A stretch of 64,000 nt of DNA from Elusimicrobiota bacterium (GTDB lineage: Bacteria > Elusimicrobiota > Elusimicrobia > FEN-1173): NCBI GenBank assembly GCA_016722575.1, contig JADKIY010000001.1:434001-498000 (forward strand), written 5' to 3'. Under the pieces are notes generated by a model that saw only the letters and a program-made list of their open reading frames with translations, ran no database searches and had not been told where the DNA came from. The number at the start of each line of letters is the position of its first letter. Positions within the stretch are counted from its first letter, which is position 1. Both the position numbers and the translations under genes were made by a program. Positions 7,210-17,800 of this stretch are shown one piece after another.

Positions 7210-8223
7210 ATGGACCCCTTCGCGCTGAACGAATTGGAAACGGCGGTCAAAGAGGGGCTGATTACCGAAGCCCAACGGCGGGCGTTGGCGGCGCGTTTTG
7301 TCGACCCTCCGGGGAGCGCGTCTTCGGAAGCCCAAAAGAAATTCAACCCCATCATGGTCCTTTATTACATCGGCGCGTTGCTGATCCTGTCGGCCTTTGG
7401 ATGGTTTTTGGGCAGCCAATGGGACGCGCTGGGGCCCCGGGGCATTCTGGCCGTGAGCGGTGTTTACGCCGCGATGTTTGTGCTCGCGGGTCGCCATTTG
7501 CTTCGAAAGGAAAACACCCCCGTGGCCGGGGCGCTCTTGATCACCTGCGCCGTGGGAATGACGCCGTTGATCGTCTGGGCCATCGAAAGCTGGACGGGGG
7601 TCTGGCCCAAGAACGACCCCGGGGCCTACCGCCACTATTACCCCTGGATCAACGGTTCGTGGATCGTGATGGAGTTGTCGACGGTCGCGACCTCGTTTTA
7701 CGCCCTCCGCAAGATCCGCTTTCCGTTTCTCTTCATGCCCGCGGCCATCGCCCTTTGGTTTTTTTCAATGGACGTGGCGGAGTTCTTCGTTCAAGCGCGC
7801 CTTGGCTGGGGCGAACGAGCCTGGGTGAGCGTGGTCGTGGGTTTGCTCATCTTGATCCTGAGCCGTTCCGTGGAAAAACGGGTCGCGGGCATGGATCCCT
7901 TCTGGTTCTACCTGGCCGGACTCCTGGCTTTTTGGGGCGGACTCACGTCCCTGCCCAGCCACGGGGAATTGGGGCGCGTGATTTACGCCGGCATCAACCT
8001 GGGATTGATCGGGGCGGGGATCTACCTCGATCGGAAAACGTTCGCGGTCTTCGGCGCCATGGGGGTTTACGGTTATGTGGGACATTTGGCTTGGTCCGTC
8101 TTCAAAAACAGTCCAGCCTTCCCCCTGGTCCTTGCCTTCGTCGGCCTGATGATGATCTTGACCACGGTGCTCTTTCAGAAAAATCAAGGGCGGCTGCGTC
8201 GGTGGATGGGGTTGGCCTTGTGA
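7210..8223 (+). CDS. Polytopic membrane protein (DUF2157-like)
   Basis: It has 337 residues. A soluble N-terminus of about 45 residues (LNELETAVKEGLITEAQRRA) is followed by roughly eight to nine hydrophobic segments, for example VLYYIGALLILSAFGWFLG. A short helical, cytosolic-looking head with a YIGALLI first membrane segment is typical of DUF2157-type proteins, whose function is unknown. AAGGAG lies 5 nt before the ATG. It is the first gene of the TetR-linked operon and its stop overlaps the GTG of the lipase-like gene. The family label is tentative; the membrane topology is clear. Confidence 0.6.
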   Translation: MDPFALNELETAVKEGLITEAQRRALAARFVDPPGSASSEAQKKFNPIMVLYYIGALLILSAFGWFLGSQWDALGPRGILAVSGVYAAMFVLAGRHLLRKENTPVAGALLITCAVGMTPLIVWAIESWTGVWPKNDPGAYRHYYPWINGSWIVMELSTVATSFYALRKIRFPFLFMPAAIALWFFSMDVAEFFVQARLGWGERAWVSVVVGLLILILSRSVEKRVAGMDPFWFYLAGLLAFWGGLTSLPSHGELGRVIYAGINLGLIGAGIYLDRKTFAVFGAMGVYGYVGHLAWSVFKNSPAFPLVLAFVGLMMILTTVLFQKNQGRLRRWMGLAL

Positions 8224-8966
8224 TCCGCCGGGCGCGATGGGCGGCCGGACTCCTGCTGTTCCTGGGAGCCTCCGTTCGGGCTCAGGAAACGGTCGTTCTC
8301 GTTCACGGGATTCTCAACAAGCCCTTTGTGATGAAAGCCCTCGAACGCGCCTTGATAAAAGAGGGTTTTGCCGTTATAAACTGGGGATACGCCAGCACCG
8401 AGAAAACCATCGAAGAATACGCCGCGGATCTTAAAGCCGATCTCGAGCTCCGACACACGACCGGGACCCTTCACTTTGTGGGTTTTAGCCTGGGGTCCAT
8501 CATCACCCGGTATTACCTGGCCCATACGCCGCCGCCGAATGTGGGACGATTCGTGCAAATTGCCCCGCCCAACCGCGGGTCCAAATGGGTGGATCGTCTG
8601 TACACCTTTAAGGCTTTTCGCTGGGTGTTTGGCACCAAGGCCATCGAACAGCTGAAAGACGGGAGCGATTTCTTAAAAAACTGCGGGGTGTCGGCCTGTC
8701 CCCTCGGGATCATTGTGGGCGGCAACGGCACCGAGGCGGGTTACAACCCGGTGTTGGAGGGGGACGACGACGGCTCGGTGGCCCTGTCCAGCGCCGTCCT
8801 GCCCGAAGCGAAGGACGTGGTCCAGGTCTTCGCCGAGCACAGCTTGTTATTGGCCTCGCCGGCCGTGGGACGTTACACGGCGGCTTTTCTAAGGACGGGA
8901 AAATTCCCGGCGGACGCCCGGCGTCCCCGGCAAATCGCTTCAACCATTACCGGAGGTTCCAAATGA
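8220..8966 (+). CDS. Exported lipase-like alpha/beta hydrolase
   Basis: It has 248 residues and starts at a GTG overlapping the previous stop. A signal peptide (WAAGLLLFLGASVRAQ) is followed by TVVLVHGIL (oxyanion HG) and by GFSLGS, a GxSxG elbow with Ser near residue 88. A late His (AEHSLLL) is positioned as the catalytic base. The region around YYLAHTPPPNVGRFVQIAPPNRGS strongly resembles esterases and lipases of the triacylglycerol lipase/PGAP1-like group. It probably acts in the periplasm on lipids. It sits in an operon with a lysophospholipid salvage fusion, which supports a role in membrane lipid turnover. Confidence 0.75.
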   Translation: MIRRARWAAGLLLFLGASVRAQETVVLVHGILNKPFVMKALERALIKEGFAVINWGYASTEKTIEEYAADLKADLELRHTTGTLHFVGFSLGSIITRYYLAHTPPPNVGRFVQIAPPNRGSKWVDRLYTFKAFRWVFGTKAIEQLKDGSDFLKNCGVSACPLGIIVGGNGTEAGYNPVLEGDDDGSVALSSAVLPEAKDVVQVFAEHSLLLASPAVGRYTAAFLRTGKFPADARRPRQIASTITGGSK

Positions 8967-11900
8967 TCGGTGAATTCCTTTTGCTCGCCGCCCTGGGCAT
9001 TCTGGCCTTGCCCGTGATCGCCCTCGTTTTGTCCGTCAAGGCTCTCCGAACCGCCCGCCGGGTGGAAGACCGCCTGGACGGTTTGCGCGGCGCCCTGCGG
9101 GCCGGTGCCTCCACCCTCCGGGAGTTCGCTCCTCCCCCGGCGCGGGAGACGCCCGGGCCTTCGGTCGACCCCCGCGCGGCTCAACGGGCGGTGGACCTAT
9201 CGCCGTCGCCCGCGGCCGATCCGTTCGGTCCGCCGGTCGCCGGCTCCCCGGCCTCGGGTTCGCCCGCCGGCGGCCCGCCCGAAGCCAAACCCCCGATGGC
9301 CACCCCCCGGCCGCCCCTGGCGACGCCTCCGCCCATTTACGTCGCCGACGTGGAGCCGGAAGCGCCCACCGCTCCGCCGGTCCTGGAACGCCCGTCCATC
9401 GATTGGGAGAAATTCACCGGGGTCAAACTCTTCAGTTGGATCGGCGGCTTCGCCCTCTTCCTGGGCGCGGCTTTTTTCGCCAAGTATTCCATGGACCACG
9501 GGTGGATCACGCCCGCCATGCGCGTCGCCTTCGGCTTCGCCGCCGGGGCCGCGTCGCTCCTCGTCGGTCTCAAGCTCAAGGACCGCTTCGCGGTCACGGC
9601 CCACACCCTGGTGGCCGCGGGCGCGGGCATTCTCTACACCGACGCCTTCGCCGCGCACTCGTTCTACGGATTCATCGGTCCCGTGGAGACCTTCGCGTTC
9701 CTGGCGTTGGTCACCGTCCTGACGTTCTTTCTCTCGGTGCGGCTCGATTCCCGCTACATCGCGCTCTTGGCCTTGGTGGGCGGCTTTTTAACGCCCCCCA
9801 TTTTGTCGACGGGCGTGGACCGGGCTCTGGGTCTGTTCGCCTACGTGACGCTTTTGGATATCGGTCTCTTGGCCGTGGTCTTGAGCCGAGGGTGGGGATT
9901 CCTCTGGGGCCTGGCGGCCTTCGGGACCGCCGTGATGCAGTGGGGGTGGGCGGACCACTTTTTGGTGGTCGAAAAATTGCCGGTGGCCGCCGCCGTGTTT
10001 CTGTGGTTCCCGGTTCTCTTCGTGGCCGCGCGTTTTGTGGCCGAACGCCGGGGAATGGATTTGGCCCCGCTGCGGCACGCGGCGGGCCTGTTGGCCCTCC
10101 TATCGGTTCTCTTCGGCGGGAACACGCTGGACCGTTTCGGGGCCCAGCCGGCCCTGCCCTTTCTGATCATCCTGGTCGCCGATGCTTTGACGGCCGGCTT
10201 GGCGGTGCGGGGGGGATCCGGATCCCGCTATCACTTGGCCGCCGGGATTCTCGCTTACCTGACGCTGTTCGGCTGGACCTCCGGCCGCCTCACGGCGGAA
10301 ACCTTTCCGATGATCCTCGGGGCGGTACTGATCTTCGGCGCGCTCCACGGCGTTTTGGCCGTGGTTCTCAATCGCCGCGGAGCCCCCAAAGACGTGGTCA
10401 TTTTGGGAAGCCTATTCCCCGTCGCCCTTCTCCTGCCGCTCGCCATGAGCTTGATGAAGGATTTCGGTTCTCCGGCGCTTCTTTGGCCCGTGCTCTTCGG
10501 CCTGAACGCCGTCGCGATCCTGGTGGCCCTGGCCACGGGGTTTTTGTGGGGCGTCGCGGCGGCCCTGGGTTTCACTTTCTTCATTGTTCTCCTCTGGATC
10601 GACCGTTTGGCCGTCGATGGGATGGGCGGGTTTTTGACGGTGGTGGCCGGGATGGCCGCGCTCTTTTTCGGCGTCGGTTACTTCCTCCTTCACCGGTCGA
10701 AAAAATCCGCCGACGGCGGCGAGGCGCCCTCGGAAAACGAAACCCGGTGGGCCTGGCCCGCGGGGGCCAGCGTGGCGCTTCCGGCCTTCTCGGCCTTTTT
10801 GCCCTTCCTGCTTTTGGCGGCGGCCGCGAACCGCCTGCGACCGGCGGATCCGTCGTCGCTTTTTGGGCTCGGCCTGTTGCTCCTGGTTCTCCTCCTGGGG
10901 CTGGTGAGACGGGGGGGGAAATCCCTCGAAATCCTGGCGCCGGTGGCCCTGGGGTGCGTGGCCCTATTGGAATACGCCTGGCACGGGTCGTCCTTCACCG
11001 TGGATCGGGCCTTTCCCGCGCTCTACTGGCACGGTGGATTTTTCGCGTTGTTCCTCCTTCTGCCGTTTCTGGCGGCGGAGTCTTTCGGCGCCTTGACCGC
11101 TCCCTGGTGGGCGGCGGCGCTGTCCGGGCCCGTTCACGGGATGCTCTTTTACCGAACGGCCCTCGCGTTGGGCTACGCGCCGGTCATCGGCGCCCTGCCG
11201 GCCGCCGGGGCCGTGATTTACACGGGGGCCTTGATGGGATTTTTGAAACGCGTCCCAGCGGAGGATCCCCGACGGAAGGATCTTCTGGCGGTGGTGGGCG
11301 CCGTGGCGCTTCTCTTCGTGAGTTTGATCTTCCCCCTGCAATTCGACAAGCAATGGATCACCCTGGGCTGGGCCCTGGAGGGCGTGGCCCTTCTCTGGTT
11401 CTACGGCCGGGTGTCGCACCCGGGGTTGAAAGGGTGGGCCTTCGCCCTCCTGGCCATCGCCTTTGTGCGCCTGGCGGCCAATCCGGCCGTTCTCCACTAC
11501 CACCCCCGGGCGGCTTCGCCCTTCCTCAACTGGTATCTCTACGCCTACGGCGTCGCGGCGGGCTGCCAGTTCGTCGCGGCGCGCCTTTGGCGTCCCCGGG
11601 ATCAAAAATGGAGCGCGGTGTCCCTGCCCGGCCTATTGAACGCTCTCGGCGTCGCGCTGTTGTTTCTGCTCATGAACATCCAAATCGCCGACTTCTTCAG
11701 CACCGGCGAGGCGTTGGCCTTCAACCTTCAGGGAAGCCTATCCCAGGATTTGGCCTACACCCTGGGCTGGGGCGGCTTCGGCCTGGCCCTTTTGTGGGCG
11801 GGTCTGTCCAAGGAATCGACCTCGGCCCGGTGGGCGAGTTTCGCCTTGCTCGGCGTCACCGTCGGGAAGCTTTTCCTTCACGACGTCTGGCGACTCACCC

Positions 11901-12001
11901 TCTTGTATCGAGCGGCGGCCTTCGTCGGGTTGGCGATCGTTCTGATTTTGGGGTCCTTCCTCTATCAACGTCACTTTCAATCTCGCGGAGGCCGATCATG
12001 A
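8963..12001 (+). CDS. DUF2339 giant polytopic membrane protein
   Basis: It has 1012 residues. An N-terminal membrane helix (FLLLAALGILALPVIALVLS) leads into a short charged helix and a long Pro/Ala-rich linker (about 60-130). A conserved entry segment (WEKFTGVKLFSWIGGFALFL) follows, then more than twenty hydrophobic helices to the end. This architecture is typical of DUF2339 proteins, whose role is unknown. ATGA overlap with the lipase-like gene and a CGGAGG Shine-Dalgarno support the start. The next gene is its usual partner, a DUF3999 protein, so a membrane complex is likely. Confidence 0.82.
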   Translation: MIGEFLLLAALGILALPVIALVLSVKALRTARRVEDRLDGLRGALRAGASTLREFAPPPARETPGPSVDPRAAQRAVDLSPSPAADPFGPPVAGSPASGSPAGGPPEAKPPMATPRPPLATPPPIYVADVEPEAPTAPPVLERPSIDWEKFTGVKLFSWIGGFALFLGAAFFAKYSMDHGWITPAMRVAFGFAAGAASLLVGLKLKDRFAVTAHTLVAAGAGILYTDAFAAHSFYGFIGPVETFAFLALVTVLTFFLSVRLDSRYIALLALVGGFLTPPILSTGVDRALGLFAYVTLLDIGLLAVVLSRGWGFLWGLAAFGTAVMQWGWADHFLVVEKLPVAAAVFLWFPVLFVAARFVAERRGMDLAPLRHAAGLLALLSVLFGGNTLDRFGAQPALPFLIILVADALTAGLAVRGGSGSRYHLAAGILAYLTLFGWTSGRLTAETFPMILGAVLIFGALHGVLAVVLNRRGAPKDVVILGSLFPVALLLPLAMSLMKDFGSPALLWPVLFGLNAVAILVALATGFLWGVAAALGFTFFIVLLWIDRLAVDGMGGFLTVVAGMAALFFGVGYFLLHRSKKSADGGEAPSENETRWAWPAGASVALPAFSAFLPFLLLAAAANRLRPADPSSLFGLGLLLLVLLLGLVRRGGKSLEILAPVALGCVALLEYAWHGSSFTVDRAFPALYWHGGFFALFLLLPFLAAESFGALTAPWWAAALSGPVHGMLFYRTALALGYAPVIGALPAAGAVIYTGALMGFLKRVPAEDPRRKDLLAVVGAVALLFVSLIFPLQFDKQWITLGWALEGVALLWFYGRVSHPGLKGWAFALLAIAFVRLAANPAVLHYHPRAASPFLNWYLYAYGVAAGCQFVAARLWRPRDQKWSAVSLPGLLNALGVALLFLLMNIQIADFFSTGEALAFNLQGSLSQDLAYTLGWGGFGLALLWAGLSKESTSARWASFALLGVTVGKLFLHDVWRLTLLYRAAAFVGLAIVLILGSFLYQRHFQSRGGRS

Positions 12002-13980
12002 AGCAATCGCTTAAAGTCGGTTTGTGGTTGGCGACCCTGGGGGCGGTCCCCCTGGGGGCGCTGGTTCGGGAAGCCCCCACGGCCTGGTCCCACTTTCAGG
12101 AAATTTCATCGAACACCCGGGGATTGGTCGCGGTGAATCTGCCCCCGGAAACCTTGGACGGGGCCGCGCGCGGTCTGGCGGATCTTCGCGTCCTGTCGCC
12201 CGCCGGCGACGAAGTGGCCTACACCCTGGACGCCCCCCTTCGGTCCGGATTGGAATGGTCGGTGTGGCCGCTCCAGGGGGCCGTCGAGGTTCGATTGTCG
12301 AAGGGCCGCACGACGGTCACGGCCTCGGCCCGTCGGGCCGCGCCCCTGGAAGCGATCCAATTGGACATTCCCGCCGACGACTTTTTAAAAGCCGCCACCC
12401 TGGAGCTTCGACGGGGCGGGGTCTGGCGAACGGTTCTGTCGGGCCGCCCGCTCTACCGTCGCCGTTCTCTGGCGGAAGACTTGAATCTGGTTTTTCCAAA
12501 ACAAGACGCCGACGGTTTTCGAATCACCCTGGACGACGCGGAGACCGATCCGGTGATCGTCCGGGGGGCGACGCCGCGTCCCACGCTTCGAACCAACGCG
12601 CCCCTGGCCGAAACGCCCCTCCGAATCCTTCGGCGGGAGGACGGCCCCGTGGAGACCCGGATCGCGGTGGAGCTCCCGTCCCGAAACGCGTTATTGGCCG
12701 AGGTGGTGTTGGCCGTGGAGGACGCGGCTTTTCAGCGGCCCGTGCGGGTGGTTCGCCGGGTTCGTTTCGGCGATGACAACGCCTCCGACGAGCCGCTGGG
12801 CGCCGAGTCCCTTTGCCGTTGGCCCGAGGAGGGCGGCCGGACCTTTGAACGCTTGTCGGTCCCCGTGGCCCGCCGGTGCGATTCCCGGGAAGTGGAAGTG
12901 GTCATCACCAACGGCGACAACCCCCCGTTGAAAATATCTTCCATGGGCGCCCGGGTGGCGTCGACGACGCTGGTGTTCAACGCCGTGGAACCCGGGAAAT
13001 ACCGGCTGATCCTTGGAAACCCGGCCGCGGCGCCCGTCCGCTACGACCTCGACGCTCTTCGCGATCGTTTCGATAAAAAACAACGCTCTTTCGTGGAGGT
13101 GGGGTCCCTTCAACCCAATCCCGAATACGTCGCCCCCGCGGTGGCCCCCGATTTGGCCGAAAGCGCGGCGGCCCTGGATCCCAAAGGGTGGCGTTGGAAA
13201 TGCCCGGTGCGGATCGAAAAAACCGGCGTTCAGCGGTTGGAGCTTTCCCCCGCGGCGGTGGCCGGCGCCCGGACGGACGGCCGCGACCTGCGTCTTCTGC
13301 GCGACGGCCGACAGGTCCCCTTTGTCATCGATCACCGGGCCGTCTACCGGGTCGTCGGCCCGACGGCGCGCGCGGTCGGGGAGGGCGGACGGGAAAGTGT
13401 TTGGGAAGTGCAACTCCCGGTCGGGGGTTTGCCCGTCACCCATCTGGAAGTCGACGCCCCGGAAAAACTTTTCTCGCGCCGCGTGGTGGTCGAGGAATCC
13501 CGGAACGTTCCCGGCGCCGGCGCCGAGCGCGCGGTCTTGGGCGAGGCCCAATGGTTCCGGCGGGGCGGATCGACGCGGTTGTTGGTGCCCCTGGGATCGT
13601 CGCCCAGCGGCGATCGAATTCGACTGACGGTGGACAACGGGGACAACGCGCCGCTGTCCCTGTCCAATTTCCGCGTTCACTATCGGACCTACGCCCTGGT
13701 TTTTAAAGCCCGGGCGGGGGATCCGCTGACGCTCCATTACGGCCACCCCGCCGTGAGCGCCCCCACCTACGACGCCGCCGCCGTGGAGGGGGAATTGTTG
13801 GCCGCCGATAAAGTCGACGCCGTCTTGGAATCGCCGGAGAAGGGCTCGGGCGTCCGTTGGATCCCGAGCGGGGCGGGCGGCGGCCCCGTCCTCTGGGCGG
13901 CGCTGATTCTCGCCACCGGGGTTCTCCTGTGGGTCATCGCCAAGCTTTTGCCGGCGGCCCCCGGGAATGGAAAGCCCTAG
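11998..13980 (+). CDS. DUF3999-family exported protein with C-terminal membrane anchor
   Basis: It has 660 residues. It has an N-terminal signal (VGLWLATLGAVPLGALV), a long beta-rich periplasmic portion, and one C-terminal membrane helix (VLWAALILATGVLLWVIAKLL) with a short tail. Two similar halves can be seen: TNGDNPPLKISSMGARV and VDNGDNAPLSLSNFRV recur about 240 residues apart and both are followed by a KYRLILGNPA/LTLHYGHPA-type stretch. DUF3999 genes commonly follow DUF2339 genes, as here with ATGA overlap. The function is unknown. A sugar- or lipid-binding periplasmic module is a guess from its shape. Confidence 0.75.
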   Translation: MKQSLKVGLWLATLGAVPLGALVREAPTAWSHFQEISSNTRGLVAVNLPPETLDGAARGLADLRVLSPAGDEVAYTLDAPLRSGLEWSVWPLQGAVEVRLSKGRTTVTASARRAAPLEAIQLDIPADDFLKAATLELRRGGVWRTVLSGRPLYRRRSLAEDLNLVFPKQDADGFRITLDDAETDPVIVRGATPRPTLRTNAPLAETPLRILRREDGPVETRIAVELPSRNALLAEVVLAVEDAAFQRPVRVVRRVRFGDDNASDEPLGAESLCRWPEEGGRTFERLSVPVARRCDSREVEVVITNGDNPPLKISSMGARVASTTLVFNAVEPGKYRLILGNPAAAPVRYDLDALRDRFDKKQRSFVEVGSLQPNPEYVAPAVAPDLAESAAALDPKGWRWKCPVRIEKTGVQRLELSPAAVAGARTDGRDLRLLRDGRQVPFVIDHRAVYRVVGPTARAVGEGGRESVWEVQLPVGGLPVTHLEVDAPEKLFSRRVVVEESRNVPGAGAERAVLGEAQWFRRGGSTRLLVPLGSSPSGDRIRLTVDNGDNAPLSLSNFRVHYRTYALVFKARAGDPLTLHYGHPAVSAPTYDAAAVEGELLAADKVDAVLESPEKGSGVRWIPSGAGGGPVLWAALILATGVLLWVIAKLLPAAPGNGKP

Positions 13981-14824
13981 GGACCGACTCCCCGGGTTCC
14001 TTTCCCCCCGCCTCGATCCTTTGAAAAACGTGTCGGCGTCCCATCGAATCGTCGGGGCGGGGCTGGCGGCGGTGGTTTTAGGGGCCGTTGGTTTTTTTCA
14101 CCGCCCGTCCGGGCTCCGATCCTGGGCCCCCGAATTCGCCGCCCCCGCGACCTTTGACTTTTCCCCCGCGGGGGTGAAAATATCGGCTCTCCGGGACTAT
14201 GCTTGGGATCGAGAGGGAGGTGCTCCCCGTGCGCGTAACCTGTTTGTCCCCTGGGACGAGGTCGTGGAGTCCCGGCTGTTGGTGTCTCCCCTGTCGCCGG
14301 GACGCCGGGGGCCGGCCCACGTCATGATGGACTTCCGCCTTCGGGACGGGACGGGGCTGGTGATTTCCGCCGAAGCCCGGCGGGAAATCGGGGAGTCCTA
14401 TTCGCCCTGGCGAGGGGCGCTCGGGCGGTATGAATTGATTTACGTGGTGGCCACCGAGCGGGACGCCGTGGCCTTGCGAACGATTCACGGGCGCGCGCCC
14501 GTGTATCAATACCGCCTTCGCGCGGATCCCGCCGCCGCTCGCGCCCTGTTTCGCGACATGCTGGAGCGCGCCGACGCCCTTTCCCGCCGCCCCGAACGTT
14601 ACAACACTCTTTTCAACAACTGCGCCCAAAACATCCGCCGCCACGCCAACCGCCTGGTGGAGCGTCCCTTTGGCCGGAGCTGGCGGTATCTTCTTCCCGG
14701 ATATCTCGACGCCGAGGCGGCGTCCCGGGGCTTGCTGGACCTGGAAGGGCCCCTGGACCGGGTCCGCGAGGCCCATCGGATGGATCTTCCCGTTGAAACG
14801 GGCGCGGCGGGAGGCCCCGCGTGA
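13967..14824 (+). CDS. DUF4105 (Lnb N-terminal-like) membrane-anchored protein
   Basis: It has 285 residues with an N-terminal membrane helix (IVGAGLAAVVLGAVGFF). A domain follows that ends in ERYNTLFNNCAQNIRRHANR. The NNC..N motif is the hallmark of DUF4105, a family with a papain-like cysteine-peptidase-type fold whose bacterial function is unclear. GRYELIYVVATERDAV also fits the family. The start overlaps the DUF3999 gene by 14 nt, and the stop overlaps the next GTG. Within this operon it could process an envelope protein or amide bond, but no substrate is known. Confidence 0.72.
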   Translation: MESPRDRLPGFLSPRLDPLKNVSASHRIVGAGLAAVVLGAVGFFHRPSGLRSWAPEFAAPATFDFSPAGVKISALRDYAWDREGGAPRARNLFVPWDEVVESRLLVSPLSPGRRGPAHVMMDFRLRDGTGLVISAEARREIGESYSPWRGALGRYELIYVVATERDAVALRTIHGRAPVYQYRLRADPAAARALFRDMLERADALSRRPERYNTLFNNCAQNIRRHANRLVERPFGRSWRYLLPGYLDAEAASRGLLDLEGPLDRVREAHRMDLPVETGAAGGPA

Positions 14825-17800
14825 ACCGCCCACTCCCGCTGCTCCTGCGCCACCGGGGTTTCCGGGCCCTGACCCTGGCCCAATTTTTTGAAACGTTGAA
14901 CGACAGCGCCTTCAAAACCCTCGTCACTTTTTGGGCCCTGGCGCGGTTCGGCGTCGAGCAGGGCGGGCGGGGCGCGGCGCTGGTGAGCGGGCTGTTCATC
15001 CTTCCCTTCCTCCTTTTTTCCACCTACGCCGGGCGCCTGGCCGACGCCCGGCCCAAGCGCTCCGTGGCCATCGCCATGAAGGTCTATGAAATCGCCATCA
15101 TGGCCCTGGGGTGGTGGGCTCTTTGGGCGAACAGTTTCGCCGGACTCCTCGTGGTGGTTTTCCTTTCCGGGCTCCACAGCACGTTTTTCGGACCGGCTAA
15201 ATACGGTTTGCTTCCCGAAATCCTGGAACCCCGGGACCTCTCCAACGGCAACGGCATCGTCCAGTTGACTTCCTTTTTGGCCATCATCGCCGGAACGCCT
15301 CTGGCCGCCCGCCTCATGAAAAACGGCGACGCCGTGGCGGGGCCGGCGGGCGGAATTTTCATGGCCATCGCCCTGGCGGGGTTCCTGGCCAGTTTGATGA
15401 TCACGCGCACCCCGGCGGCCGGCGTGCAGGGACCCGCGGATTGGAACCCGGCCCGGCGGTTTTGGCGCGACATGTCGGAGGTTCGGAAAGACCGCCCGCT
15501 TTACCTTTCCGTCCTCGGGGGCGGCTATTTTTGGTTGGTGGGCACGTTGATCTTCATCGGTCTGCCCGTGTACGCCAAAACTCAGTTGGGCGGCGACGAG
15601 GCGTTGATCGGGCGCCTCATGACGGTCCTGTCCTTGGGCATCGCCCTGGGTTCGGGCCTGGCGGGAAAATTGTCGGGGAACACCGTCGAACTGGGGCTCG
15701 TGCCCCTGGGCGCCTTGGGGCTGGGCCTGGCGGCGTTGGACCTGGCCTTCGCCGCGCCGAACCTTCACCGGGTGATGTGGGATTTGGCCCTCCTGGGCGC
15801 GGCGGGGGGATTTTTTATCGTGCCCTTGAACGCCCTATTGCAATCCCGAAGCCCCCGGGACCGTCGGGGAACCATGGTGGCCACGGCCAACATCGTGAGC
15901 TTTCTGGGAATCGGGGGCGCCTCCCTGGTTTACTTCCTTTTAACGGACCCCCTCACCTTGGGGTTGACCCCGGCGCGCGCCTGGTTCGTGGTCGCGCTGG
16001 GGGCTTTGGGCGCCACCGTCTACGTTTTTTCCCTCCTGGCCCCCGCCGTGATTCGTTTTGTGGCGTGGGTACTGACCCACACGGGATACCGCGTGACGAC
16101 CTTGGGCGCCGAAAACATTCCGGCCCGGGGCGGGGCGCTGCTGGTGTCCAATCATTTGTCCTACGCCGACCCGTTCCTGATGACGGCGGCGGTTCCGCGT
16201 CGGGTGCGTTTTATGATGATGCGCCCGCTCTACAACTACCGGCCCCTCACCTGGTTCTTTAAATTGATGGGCGCCATCCCCATCGCGGGGAACGACGGCC
16301 CCAAAAAATTCATGGCGAGCATCGAACAGGCCCGGCAGGCCCTGCGCGACGGCCACATCGTCTGCATTTTCGCCGAAGGGGCCATTTCCCGTTTGGCCCA
16401 ATTGCTCGGATTTCGCAAGGGGCTGGAGGCCATCGCCAAGGACCTGGACGTGCCCATCGTCCCCGTGCATTTGGACCGGGTGTGGGGGAGCGTGTTCAGT
16501 TTCGAACGGGGAAAATTTATTTGGAAGATGCCCCGCCAGATTCCCTACCCCGTGACCGTGTCTTTCGGTTCGGCGCTCCCCTCTTCCGCGCGGGCGGAGC
16601 GCGTTCGACAGGAAGTGCTGGAACTGGCCAGCCGCGCCTTCGACCAGCGCCTGGCCGGCCTTCGCCCTCTGCACCAGTATTTTTTCCGTTTGGCCCGCCG
16701 CCAATGGACCTTCCCCGCCGTGTCGGATTCGACGGGACTCCGCCTGGGCTACGGGCGCCTGATGACCGCGGCCACGTTCTTGGCGGGAAAATTGGACGCT
16801 TTGCTGCCGCCCGAAAAAAACGTCGGAATTCTTTTGCCTCCGGGCGTCCCCGGAATCCTGACCAACCTGGCGTTGCTTTTCGCCGGTCGCGTGCCCGTCA
16901 ACCTCAATTATTCCCTGGGCCGGCCCGTGGTCGACCGAATTTGCCGGGACGCCGGCGTCTCCCGCGTCATCACCGCCCGGAAAATGCTCGAGGCGCTCAA
17001 ATGGGGGGAGGAACCCCGCGCCGTTTTTCTGGAGGACCTCCCCCGCCCCTCGAAACTCCGGGGCCTGTTTTTGTTTGCGGCCCTTCGGGCGTTGCCCGCC
17101 CGCTGGGCGGAGCGGTGGTGGCTTCCCAAGTCCGACGCGACCATGGACGACGTGGCGGCCCTGCTTTTCACGAGCGGAAGCACCGGCCAGCCCAAGGGCG
17201 TGACGTTGACGCACAAAAACGTCCACGCCAACATCCAGGGCCTTCAAGAAACCTATCAACTGACGCCCAAGGACAAAATCCTCGGCGTCCTCCCGTTTTT
17301 CCATTCCTTCGGTTTCACCGGGACGATGTGGCTTCCCATCTTGACCGGCGCCCAGGCCGCCTACCACCGCAGTCCCTTGGAGCCCTTGGCCATCAAAAAA
17401 CTCATTAAAGAGGAAAAGGCCACCGTCCTCCTCGCGACGCCGACTTTTCTTCAAATGTGGGTTAAAAAGTTCGCCCGGGAGGACCTGGCCACCCTCCGCT
17501 TCGCGCTGACGGGTGCGGAAAAACTCCCCCTCGCCTTCGCCAAGGATTTTCAGGAGACCCTGGGGGTGCCCCTGCTGGAGGGCTACGGCACCACGGAGTT
17601 GTCTCCCGCCGCCTGCGTCAGCGTGTTGGACGTTCATCACCAAACCGAACACCAGATCGGCCACAAGCCCGGCAAGGTGGGGCGGCCGCTCCCAGGCGTG
17701 TCGGTCCGCATCGTGGACCCCGAGACGGGCGCCCCCGTCCCCGACGGACGACCCGGGTTGCTCCTGGTCAAGGGCCCGAACGTGATGAAGGGGTATTGGG

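Noticed and set aside
9403..11990. Long plus-strand frame running inside the DUF2339 gene and into the DUF3999 frame
   Set aside because: Only the part from 11998 onward is the real DUF3999 gene. The upstream extension is Arg/Gly-rich out-of-frame sequence within DUF2339.
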